This document shows positions 16,974 through 25,361 of a stretch of DNA of 56,981 nucleotides, in pieces. The first letter of the stretch is position 1; every line of letters starts with the position of its first letter. Position numbers and translations under genes: made by a program. Source of the DNA: Microbacteriaceae bacterium (lineage in GTDB: Bacteria > Actinomycetota > Actinomycetes > Actinomycetales > Microbacteriaceae); contig JAODME010000031.1 of assembly GCA_025465095.1 (NCBI GenBank), positions 1-56,981 of the forward strand, read 5' to 3'. The notes below the pieces were generated by a model that had not been told where the DNA came from, ran no database searches, and saw nothing but the letters and a program-made list of their open reading frames with translations.

Positions 16974-19900
16974 GTGGCGATCAATGGTTTTCGGCGGCGG
17001 ACGGGCGTGACGCGGACGCCGGTGATGCTCGACGCCTCCCAGCGGGCGGTGATCGAGCTGGCCGAAAGCGCTTCGGCGTCCGTGATCGGAGCGCCAGGCT
17101 CCGGTAAGACCAGCACCCTCGTCGAGCTCCTGGCCGATCGCGTCCGGAACCGCGGATGGGCGCCGGAGCAGGTGCTTGCCCTCACCCCGACGCGCGCGAC
17201 AGCGACTCGGCTGCGTGACGTGCTCGCGCTTCGACTCGCGGTGCCGACGAACGGCCCGCTCGCGCGCACCGTCGGTTCACTCGCGTTCGAGATCACCGGG
17301 CATGCGGCCGCACTCGGCGGGGCGCCTGCCCCGCGGCTGATCACCGGCGGCGAACAGGACAGCGACCTCGCCCAGCTGCTCGCCGGTCACGTCGACGACG
17401 GTACGGGACCGCGCTGGCCCGAGATGCTCGGCCCGCAGGTACGGGCGCTGCGCGGTTTCCGCACCGAGCTACGCGAACTGCTCATGCGCGCGACGGAGTA
17501 CGGAGTCGACACGACCGCGCTGGCCTCCCTCGGTGAGGCCCACAACCATCCGGAATGGGTCGCCGCCGCCGAGTTCCTCGACGAGTACCAGCAGGTGAAC
17601 GGCTTCACGCGCCCCGGCCAGTTCGACTCCACCGAGCTCGTGAATCTCGCTGTCTCGGCGCTGTCTCGCGGCGAGGTGAGCGATCGGATCCGCGCTCTCC
17701 GCCTCGTCGTTGTCGACGACATGCAGGAGGCAACAGAATCGACCTTCGCGCTTCTGCGGGCGCTCGCCGTGCGCGGAATCGCGATCGTCGCGTTCGGAGA
17801 TCCGGATGTCGCCGCGAACGCCTTCCGCGGAGGGGAACCGGATGCGCTCGGTCGCCTCGCCACCGTACTGCGCCTTCCCGAGGCACGCACCCTCTACCTG
17901 GACACCGTGTACCGGCAGGGGGTGGAGCTCCGCGCGTTGACGGGCGCCGTCGCCGCCCGAGTGGGAGCATCGCTCGCGGGACCACAGCGCGCCGCCGCCG
18001 CCGCCGGGCCTTCCGCCGAGCTGCCGGTCGTCCGCATCGAGGCCGCCACCCCATCCCGTGAGTGGGCGTCCATCGCGCGATTGCTGCGCGAGCACCACCT
18101 GATCAAGGGCGTCGGCTGGAACGACATGGCGGTCATCGTGCGCAGCGGCGCGCAGGTGCCGGTCGTCGCCCGCGCCCTCGCGCTTGCCGACGTGCCGACC
18201 CGCACCGCGGTCGGCGGGCGCCCCCTGCGCGACGATCATGCGGCCCGCGGCCTCCTCGCTGTCGTCGACATAGGCATGGGTCGCACCGCGCTCTCACCGC
18301 TCGCCGCTGCGGAGCTGCTGCTCAGTCCCTTCGGCGGCATCGACCGGCTCGGACTTCGCCGACTGCGCCTCGCGCTTCGCGCCGAAGAACTCGCCGGTGG
18401 AGGCGCCCGTTCGAGCGACGAGCTGCTCGTCGAGGCCCTCTCGTCGCCGGGCAGGCTCGCGACGATCGACCACCGTGTCGCGCGCAGCGCCGACCGCCTC
18501 GCCGCGACCCTCGCAGCGGTCGGTGAGAGCGCCGGCGCCGGCGGCACCATAGAGGAACTCCTCTGGCTCACCTGGGAACGCAGCGGCCTCGCCGGCCCAT
18601 GGCTCGAGCAGGCACTTGGTGCCGGAATCACGGCAGCGGAAGCGAACCGCAACCTCGACGGCGTCCTCGCCCTGTTCACCGCGGCCACCCGGTTCGTGGA
18701 GCGGCAGCCGAACGCGCCGGCAGGCATCTTCCTCGACGCTGTCCTCGACGCGGAGGTGCCGGAGGACACGCTCTCGCCTCAGCCGTCCGAGGACTCGGTG
18801 CTGGTGACCACCCCGTCGGGAGTCGTCGGCCTCGAGTTCGAAGTTGTTACCGTCGCGGGCGTGCAGGAGGGCGTGTGGCCGAACTTGCGGCTTCGCGGGT
18901 CCCTTCTCAACGCGCAGAAACTCGTGGACGCGGTCACCCTCGTCAACAGCGACTCGATCGACCCGCGCAAGCAGGTGCTCGGAGACGAGTTGCGGATGTT
19001 CGCGCTCGCCGTGTCCCGCGCCAGGCGGCAGGTGATCGTCGCGGCCGTCGCGAGCGACGACGAGGCGCCGAGCGTCTTCTTCAGTCTGCTGCCTCCCCAC
19101 GTGCCGATCACCGACACTTCCGCCCTGCCCCCGATGTCGCTGCGGGGGCTGACCGGTCGACTCCGCCGCGAGCTCGTGCTGCCGCACAGATCCGACGCAG
19201 AACGGGCGGCTGCGGCATCCGCCCTGGTGCGTCTCACTGTTGAGCAGGTGCCCGGGGCCGATCCGGACGAGTGGCTCGGGCTGATCCCGCCCTCCACCGC
19301 CGACCCGCTCTACCTCGACGACGAGACGGTTCCCGTGTCGCCATCGGCGCTCGGCAGCTTCGAGAAGTCGCCGCTCGATTGGTTCATCGACTCCGTGTCG
19401 GGGTCGCCGTCGAGCACCGTGATGGGGCTAGGCACGATCATCCATTGGGCGATGGAGACGGCAACCGACCCGACTGTCGACGGGATCTTCTCGGCTATCG
19501 AGAGCAGGTGGGGAGAGTTGTTGTTCGAATCACCTTGGGTGTCGGAGCACCAGAAGATCGCCGCCCGGCGGCTCGCCACCGGTGTCGCCGAATACCTCGC
19601 GGACTTCGCGCGCGAGGGCAAGAACCTCGTCGCCGCCGAGAGTCGCTTCGAAATCGAGGTGGGCAGGGCCCGGGTCAACGGGTCGATCGACCGGGTCGAA
19701 CGCGGCGACGACGGCGCGGTCACGATCGTCGACCTCAAGACCGGGCGGGCCATCACGCGCAAGGACGACATCGACGAGCATCCGCAGCTTCGGGCCTACC
19801 AGCTCGCCTACGCGGAGGGCAAGCTCGACGGCTTTCTCGAAGAGCACGGGGCGCACAGGGGTGGTGGAGCGAAGCTCCTCTTCGTCAAGGAGGGCAAGAA

Positions 19901-20096
19901 CGGCAAGAACTACCGGGTGGCGGAGCAGGCGCCGCTCGATCAAGGCGAACTGGACGGCTTCCGGGAGCGGATCCAGCAGGCGGCGACCCTCATGGCCGCC
20001 GCGCAGTTCACTGGCGTCGTCGAACTGAACGGTTGGGGCAGCGCCGCTGACGGAACGGCCAAGCTGCACAGGGTCGTGGCGGTGCCGAGTGATTAG
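16974..20096 (+). CDS. adnA: AdnA: UvrD-like helicase / RecB-like nuclease subunit
   Basis: First subunit (1040 residues) of the actinobacterial AdnAB motor-nuclease that resects DNA double-strand breaks. Walker A is intact (GAPGSGKTS, residues 39-47). Motif II reads VVDDMQEAT instead of the usual DEYQD, and motif III reads GDPDVAANAFRGG without the Q of GDPxQxIYxFRGA, so the motor looks weakened. The C-terminal nuclease keeps GTIIHWAMETA and IVDLKTGRA. The AddB-type Fe-S cysteines are absent. The GTG at 16974 has a TAGCTT box six bases before it; an ATG 17 codons later is a second option. It overlaps adnB by 8 bases, so the two are translationally coupled. Confidence 0.9.
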   Translation: MAINGFRRRTGVTRTPVMLDASQRAVIELAESASASVIGAPGSGKTSTLVELLADRVRNRGWAPEQVLALTPTRATATRLRDVLALRLAVPTNGPLARTVGSLAFEITGHAAALGGAPAPRLITGGEQDSDLAQLLAGHVDDGTGPRWPEMLGPQVRALRGFRTELRELLMRATEYGVDTTALASLGEAHNHPEWVAAAEFLDEYQQVNGFTRPGQFDSTELVNLAVSALSRGEVSDRIRALRLVVVDDMQEATESTFALLRALAVRGIAIVAFGDPDVAANAFRGGEPDALGRLATVLRLPEARTLYLDTVYRQGVELRALTGAVAARVGASLAGPQRAAAAAGPSAELPVVRIEAATPSREWASIARLLREHHLIKGVGWNDMAVIVRSGAQVPVVARALALADVPTRTAVGGRPLRDDHAARGLLAVVDIGMGRTALSPLAAAELLLSPFGGIDRLGLRRLRLALRAEELAGGGARSSDELLVEALSSPGRLATIDHRVARSADRLAATLAAVGESAGAGGTIEELLWLTWERSGLAGPWLEQALGAGITAAEANRNLDGVLALFTAATRFVERQPNAPAGIFLDAVLDAEVPEDTLSPQPSEDSVLVTTPSGVVGLEFEVVTVAGVQEGVWPNLRLRGSLLNAQKLVDAVTLVNSDSIDPRKQVLGDELRMFALAVSRARRQVIVAAVASDDEAPSVFFSLLPPHVPITDTSALPPMSLRGLTGRLRRELVLPHRSDAERAAAASALVRLTVEQVPGADPDEWLGLIPPSTADPLYLDDETVPVSPSALGSFEKSPLDWFIDSVSGSPSSTVMGLGTIIHWAMETATDPTVDGIFSAIESRWGELLFESPWVSEHQKIAARRLATGVAEYLADFAREGKNLVAAESRFEIEVGRARVNGSIDRVERGDDGAVTIVDLKTGRAITRKDDIDEHPQLRAYQLAYAEGKLDGFLEEHGAHRGGGAKLLFVKEGKNGKNYRVAEQAPLDQGELDGFRERIQQAATLMAAAQFTGVVELNGWGSAADGTAKLHRVVAVPSD

Positions 20097-23000
20097 CGCT
20101 ATCGACCTGGCCGACGCGCTCGAGCGACCCCGTCCAACGCAGCAGCAGCGTGCCGTGATCGAGGCGCGCCTCTCGCCGGCTCTGGTGATCGCCGGGGCGG
20201 GAAGCGGCAAGACCGAGACCATGGCGAACCGCGTGCTCTGGCTCCTCGCCAACGGACACGTCACCGCGGGGCAGATCCTCGGCCTCACCTTCACCCGCAA
20301 GGCGGCCGGCGAACTCGGCAGCCGTATCCGGGAGCGCATCGCTCAGCTGGCCGAGAAGGGGCTGATCCCGGGGGAGTACGACGCGTTCGACCCGCCGACC
20401 GTGGCGACCTACAATTCGTTTGCGAACACGATCTTCCGGGATCACGCGATCCTGCTCGGCCGGGAGAGTGACGGGGCGGTGCTCGGCGAGGCGTCGGCAT
20501 GGCAGCTCGCCCGGGGCGTCGTCGTGAACAGCTCGAACGAGCGCCTCGCGGGACTCGGCCGCAACGTCGACGCCGTCACCAAGGACGTGCTGGGCCTCAG
20601 CAGGGCGATCAGCGAGAACGTCGTCGACCCGAACGACGTCGCCGCGTTCGCGGAGCGCTTCTGCCGCGTCGCCGAGCTTCCCCTGGGCGGCCGGTCGTCC
20701 TATCCAGAGGTCGACCGGATGGTCGCGAAGGTCGGCGCGCTCCCGGTGCTCGTCGAATTGGCCGGCCAGTTCACCGAGGCGAAGATGCGCCGCGGCTTCG
20801 TCGAGTATTCCGACCAGGTGGCTCTCGCCCTCGAGATCGTGCGCTCGGTCCCGAACGTGCGTGCCGACATCCGGGATCGTTACCCGGTGGTGCTGCTCGA
20901 CGAATACCAGGACACGAGCGTCGTGCAAACCTGGCTGCTGAGCGAACTGTTCGCGAACACCCCTGTCATGGCGGTCGGGGATCCGAACCAGTCGATCTAC
21001 GGATGGCGCGGCGCGAGCGCCGCGAACCTGGAGGCCTTTGCGGGCCAGTTCGGCACCGATCCCCACGCCCTCGTGCAGCAGTTCGCCCTCTCCACGAGCT
21101 GGCGGAACGGGCACGATATTCTCGCCGTCGCGAACGCCATTGTGGAACCCCTCGTCGCGGAGAGCCGCGTGCGGGTGGAGAGACTCGGAGCCTCCCCGAA
21201 TGCGTCAGACCTGAAGGTCGACGTCGGCTGGCACGAGACGCTTCCGGATGAGGCGGACGCCGCGGCGCGCTGGCTTGCGCGGAAACTCGCTCCTGTTCCT
21301 GGCGAGAGGCCGCCGACCGCCTCGATGCTGTTCCGCACGCGTAAGACTCAGGGCACGTTCATCGAGGCGCTGCGACGGCACGACGTTCCGTTCCATGTGC
21401 TCGGCGTCGGCGGGCTGATGGCCGAGTCGGAGATCGCCGACCTCGTCTGCGCGCTGCGAGTCGTGGACGACCCGATGGCCGGCTCCGAACTCGTGAGGCT
21501 GCTCGCGGGCGCGCACTGGCGGATCGGAGTCCGCGACCTGAAGGCCCTCCGACGGGTGTCCTCGTGGCTTGCGAGCCGCGATTACGCACACCAGCCGCTC
21601 GACGAGGAGCTGCGGGAACTGCTCCGCAACTCCGTCGCGGAGGGCGAGAGCGGTTCGATCGTCGACGCGCTTGATTTTGTGAGAAACGCCAGGCCCGGCC
21701 ACGGCGCGCTCGAGGGCTTCAGTGAGACGGGGCTCGCCCGCCTGCGCGACGCGGGGGAGACCTTTGCGCGTCTCCGCGCCCGTTCGGGGCTTGACCTTCT
21801 CGACTTCGTCACCTTCGTCGAACAGGACCTGCACCTCGACATCGAGGTTGTCGCGAACGACCGCCGACCGCTCGGCACCGCCAACATGGACGCCTTCTTC
21901 GACGCGCTCGCCTCGTACGTGTCCGTCGACGACTCCGCGTCGCTGTCCGGCTTCCTGAGCTGGCTGCGGGAGGCGGAGTGGCGCGACGACCTCGCCCCCC
22001 GCCCGGAGGAACCGGAGCCGGGCACCGTGCAGCTGATGACTATCCACGGGGCGAAGGGGCTCGAGCACGACGTCGTGGTCGTGCCGCGGATGGTGGACGG
22101 TGAATCTCCTGCGAGCCCGAACGAGGGATACACCGGGTGGCTGGCGTACGGTTCGCTACCGTTCGAGTTCCGCGGCGACGCGGCGGAGCTTCCCGTCTTC
22201 GAGTGGGAAACCGCGGAGACCCGTAAGGAGCTCCTCGACGCCCAGAAGGAGTTCTCCGCGGCCGTCCGGCGTCGCCATGAACGCGAGGAGCGACGCCTCG
22301 CCTACGTCGCCGTCACGCGCGCGCGCCACTCACTGCTGCTCAGCGGGTCGTTCTGGGCGGGCCAGACGAAGCAGAGGGCGCCCAGCCCGTTCCTGCTGCC
22401 CCTCGCCGAGAACGGAGTCATCGGCCCACTGCCCCTGCTGAGCGAGTTCGACACCAATCCGCTCGGTGATGACCCGGAGACGCTCTCCTGGCCGCTCGAC
22501 CCACTCGGCGCCCGTCGGTCCGTGATCGAACGGGCCGCGGCCCAGGTGAGATCGGCGACGGCCGGCTCGGAGGGCCAGTGGGCGCGGGACCTGACACTGC
22601 TGCTCGAAGAGCGGCGACGCCGGCTCCGCCTGGGAGGTCTCGTTCAGCTTCCGAGTCGCGTACCAGCATCCCGGTTCAAGGAGTTCGTCACCGACCCGTC
22701 CGCCGTGGCGGCCCGTTTGCGCCGGCCCATGCCCGAGCGTCCGTACCGTGCGACCCGGCTCGGTACCCTCTTCCACAGCTGGGTCGAGGAACGCTACGGC
22801 CGCGGCGGGTCCACCGAGGTTCTCGACGCCGTAGCCACGGAAATCGACGCCGACGATTCCGCAACGGAGCGCGACGAGCTCGACAGGCTCATGGGCATCT
22901 TCGAACGGTCGCCGTGGGCAGCACGGCGTCCGATCGACGTCGAGCGGGAGATCCACCTGCCGTTCGACGGACAGGTGATCATCTGCAAGATCGACGCCGT

Positions 23001-23289
23001 GTACCGAATCGAATCGGATTCCGGCGTCGAGCGTTTCCAGGTCGTGGACTGGAAGACGGGGAAGGGGCCGAAGGATCGGGCCGACCTGGAGGAGAAGCAG
23101 CTTCAGCTCGCGCTCTACCGGCTCGCCTACGCGCGATGGGCGGGCATCGACCCGTCCGCGATCGACGCCGTCTTCTACTTCGTGAGCGAGGACCGCATCG
23201 TCACGCCGGAGCGGATTTTCGACGAGGCCGAGCTGGTCGCCCTCTGGCGGGAGGCGCTCGGACGTCCGGGAAAGAGCCAGGCGGACTGA
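20089..23289 (+). CDS. adnB: AdnB: UvrD-like helicase / RecB-like nuclease subunit
   Basis: Second AdnAB subunit, 1066 residues. All superfamily 1A motifs are canonical: AGAGSGKT (residues 35-42), TFTRKAAGEL, LLDEYQDTS, GDPNQSIYGWRGA, TIHGAKGLEHD and VAVTRARHSL. The C-terminal RecB-like nuclease has GTLFHSWVEER and VVDWKTGKGP with the catalytic Asp and Lys. In mycobacteria the AdnB motor drives translocation, which agrees with its intact motifs against those of AdnA here. The GTG start lies inside the adnA 3' end. The stop is followed by a convergent phosphotransferase-like gene. Confidence 0.92.
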   Translation: MISAIDLADALERPRPTQQQRAVIEARLSPALVIAGAGSGKTETMANRVLWLLANGHVTAGQILGLTFTRKAAGELGSRIRERIAQLAEKGLIPGEYDAFDPPTVATYNSFANTIFRDHAILLGRESDGAVLGEASAWQLARGVVVNSSNERLAGLGRNVDAVTKDVLGLSRAISENVVDPNDVAAFAERFCRVAELPLGGRSSYPEVDRMVAKVGALPVLVELAGQFTEAKMRRGFVEYSDQVALALEIVRSVPNVRADIRDRYPVVLLDEYQDTSVVQTWLLSELFANTPVMAVGDPNQSIYGWRGASAANLEAFAGQFGTDPHALVQQFALSTSWRNGHDILAVANAIVEPLVAESRVRVERLGASPNASDLKVDVGWHETLPDEADAAARWLARKLAPVPGERPPTASMLFRTRKTQGTFIEALRRHDVPFHVLGVGGLMAESEIADLVCALRVVDDPMAGSELVRLLAGAHWRIGVRDLKALRRVSSWLASRDYAHQPLDEELRELLRNSVAEGESGSIVDALDFVRNARPGHGALEGFSETGLARLRDAGETFARLRARSGLDLLDFVTFVEQDLHLDIEVVANDRRPLGTANMDAFFDALASYVSVDDSASLSGFLSWLREAEWRDDLAPRPEEPEPGTVQLMTIHGAKGLEHDVVVVPRMVDGESPASPNEGYTGWLAYGSLPFEFRGDAAELPVFEWETAETRKELLDAQKEFSAAVRRRHEREERRLAYVAVTRARHSLLLSGSFWAGQTKQRAPSPFLLPLAENGVIGPLPLLSEFDTNPLGDDPETLSWPLDPLGARRSVIERAAAQVRSATAGSEGQWARDLTLLLEERRRRLRLGGLVQLPSRVPASRFKEFVTDPSAVAARLRRPMPERPYRATRLGTLFHSWVEERYGRGGSTEVLDAVATEIDADDSATERDELDRLMGIFERSPWAARRPIDVEREIHLPFDGQVIICKIDAVYRIESDSGVERFQVVDWKTGKGPKDRADLEEKQLQLALYRLAYARWAGIDPSAIDAVFYFVSEDRIVTPERIFDEAELVALWREALGRPGKSQAD

Positions 23290-23358
23290 TGGGTGTTCCG
23301 TCGTCGGCGACGCCGCGGCCCGGTCTCGTGCCCGCCATCGTCCGAGTCCTCGCCGGAG

Positions 23359-24357
23359 CTAGGAGCTGCGTTCGGTGCGGTCGAGCATGTCTTCTACCTC
23401 GGTGACCGTCATGACCGGGGAGGTGTTCGAGTCAATCCTGCGATTGAGGTCGTGCTGCACGACGTCGACGAGGTTGTGCAGCATCCCGACCGCGTCGTCC
23501 ACGATCTCGGTACTGCGCTCGGCGGTGCCGTGCAGCAGCCACTTCGCGATCTCGAGCTCCGCGTAGAGCATCGCGCGCTTCTTCAGCTGTCGATCGGTGG
23601 AGCCCCTCGCCTGGCTGTACGCGTCGACGACGCTCTCCGCCGCATCGTTCACGCCGCCACCGAACAGCCAGAAGAGATCGGTGGCCGGGTCGCCGACGCT
23701 TAGGCCATACCAGTCGACGATGCCCGTCACGCTGTCGCCGTCGTGTAGCAACGAATCAGCGCGAAGTGCTCCGTTGATCACGGTCGGCGCGAACTGCCAG
23801 AGCGCCGCGTCCTCCGTGGCGTGTTCCCACCTGGCGACGAGGCCGGCAGGAACGAGGCCGGTTGCCGAAGCGCGATCCATGACGGAGGCGGCCGTGGCGA
23901 GGATGTCGAGCGGCCGCACGACCGGGAGTCCGGCGTCGGCGACGAGGCTCGTCGGAAGCGAGTGGATCGCCGCGATCGCCCGGCCGATCGACTCAGCCAG
24001 GCCGTCGCCGGGTCGAAGCCCGCCGAGCGCGACGCTCGTGCCGGGGAGGAAGTCGTACACGATCGCACGGGTGCCGGCGATCGGCGCCTGACCCTTCAGC
24101 GAGTGCACGGTGAACGGCAGTCTGCCTCGGATGCCCGTGCTCAACGCGCGCAGCGCGACCAGGTCCGCCGACGCCCGCGTTTCTGCGTCCTGGCGCCGAG
24201 GAACGCGGATGAGCAGCCGCTGTCCGTCACGGGCGACGAGCACCGACTGCTCGAAGCCGCCGAGCGGGCCGGAACCGAAACGGCTCGCGGCCGTGACGTC
24301 GAGTCCGGCCACGGCGGAGGTGGCGAGCGCGGCTAGAGTGAGAGGAGATCTGGCCAT
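23359..24357 (-). CDS. Aminoglycoside/macrolide phosphotransferase-fold protein, probable pseudokinase
   Basis: Protein of 332 residues with the APH fold: nucleotide-binding N-lobe (FEQSVLVARDGQRLLIRVPR), hinge (RAIVYDFLPG), and the metal segment GIVDWYGLSVGDPATDLFWLF near residue 225. The catalytic loop, normally HGDLxxxN, reads NGALRADS here, so the histidine, the catalytic aspartate and the metal-binding asparagine are all replaced. It may bind nucleotide without transferring phosphate. The ATG at 24357 is preferred over one 29 codons earlier, which would overlap nudC; a TACCCT box lies seven bases before it. Similar genes occur between adnB and nudC in related genera, so this is not simply an acquired resistance gene. 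Confidence 0.75.
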   Translation of the reverse strand: MARSPLTLAALATSAVAGLDVTAASRFGSGPLGGFEQSVLVARDGQRLLIRVPRRQDAETRASADLVALRALSTGIRGRLPFTVHSLKGQAPIAGTRAIVYDFLPGTSVALGGLRPGDGLAESIGRAIAAIHSLPTSLVADAGLPVVRPLDILATAASVMDRASATGLVPAGLVARWEHATEDAALWQFAPTVINGALRADSLLHDGDSVTGIVDWYGLSVGDPATDLFWLFGGGVNDAAESVVDAYSQARGSTDRQLKKRAMLYAELEIAKWLLHGTAERSTEIVDDAVGMLHNLVDVVQHDLNRRIDSNTSPVMTVTEVEDMLDRTERSS

Positions 24358-24364
24358 ACCGACA

Positions 24365-24370
24365 AGGGTA
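24365..24370 (-). promoter_or_regulatory. -10 box of the phosphotransferase-like gene, leaderless type
   Basis: On the minus strand TACCCT is followed by seven bases and the ATG. Confidence 0.4.
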
Positions 24371-24425
24371 GGCCGCGTGAGCGCGGCAGCGCTTCTGCGC
24401 CACGCAGATTCCCACCCTCGAAGCG

Positions 24426-24431
24426 TAAGGT
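24426..24431 (+). promoter_or_regulatory. -10 box of nudC, leaderless type
   Basis: TAAGGT followed by six bases and the nudC ATG; no ribosome binding site. Confidence 0.4.
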
Positions 24432-24437
24432 TTTGCG

Positions 24438-25361
24438 ATGTCATTCGAGTTCACCGCGAGACTCCCACTGTCCCGTCACGAGCTCGACCGCGACTACCTG
24501 AGCCGCAATCGTCCGGCCCTGTTCGAGGAGTTGTGGGCGGATGCCCGCACTCGGGTGCTCCCACTCTGGAATGGCACGGCGATGCTCGACGGGGAGTCCG
24601 TCGCGGTCCTGTCGCCGGGGGAGACGCCGGAAGCGGAACTGCTGCTCTATCTCGGCCGCACCATCGACGGGGCGGACACCCCCTACGTCGCGGCCGTGCT
24701 CACCGATGAGGCGGCCGCGACGCTCGGGTCCGGCGCGGTGTGGGGCAACCTGCGCGAGCTCGGCAGCAAGCTGAGCGACTTCGACGCGGGATTGTTCACC
24801 GAGGCGCTCGCGCTCGCCAACTGGCATGCCGCCCACCGGTTCTCGCCCCGCACGGGCCGGGCGACCTCTCCCGCGCTCGGGGGTTGGGTGCGACGCGCCG
24901 ACGGCGACGACGGCGACGACTTCCCGCGCACCGACGCGGCGATCATCGTCGGAGTGACGGATGCCGAGGACCGCATCCTGCTCGGTTCCAACGCCCTGTG
25001 GGCGGAGAACCGGTACTCGCTGCTTGCCGGCTTCGTCGAACCGGGCGAGTCGCTCGAGAATGCCGTCGTGCGCGAGGTGTATGAGGAGGCCGGCATCCGG
25101 GTGCGCAATCCCGTCTATCTCGGTTCGCAGCCGTGGCCCTTTCCGGCGTCCATCATGCTCGGTTTCCGGGCAACGCTCGACCGGGACCACCCGCAAACGC
25201 TGCGACCGGACGGCGAGGAGATCCTCGACCTGCGCTGGTTCAGCCGCGAGGAGCTCTCCTCGTCCCTGGGGGAGATCGTCCTGCCAGGCGGCACGTCGAT
25301 CGCGCGCGCCATCCTCGAGGACTGGTTCGGCGGCCCGATCGAAGACCGACACGAGTGGTGA
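24438..25361 (+). CDS. nudC: NAD+ diphosphatase NudC (zinc ribbon lost)
   Basis: Nudix hydrolase of 307 residues expected to cleave NADH/NAD+ to NMN and AMP, and in E. coli also to remove NAD caps from RNA. The Nudix box (GX5EX7REVYEEAG) begins near residue 200, and the NADH-specific array SQPWPFPAS follows it. The zinc ribbon between the two domains normally has four cysteines (FCPRCG type); here the same place reads FSPRTGRATSPALGGWVRR with none, and the whole protein contains no Cys in that region. The fold must therefore be held without zinc. The uvrD2 start (GTGA) overlaps its stop, so the two are cotranscribed. Confidence 0.92.
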   Translation: MSFEFTARLPLSRHELDRDYLSRNRPALFEELWADARTRVLPLWNGTAMLDGESVAVLSPGETPEAELLLYLGRTIDGADTPYVAAVLTDEAAATLGSGAVWGNLRELGSKLSDFDAGLFTEALALANWHAAHRFSPRTGRATSPALGGWVRRADGDDGDDFPRTDAAIIVGVTDAEDRILLGSNALWAENRYSLLAGFVEPGESLENAVVREVYEEAGIRVRNPVYLGSQPWPFPASIMLGFRATLDRDHPQTLRPDGEEILDLRWFSREELSSSLGEIVLPGGTSIARAILEDWFGGPIEDRHEW

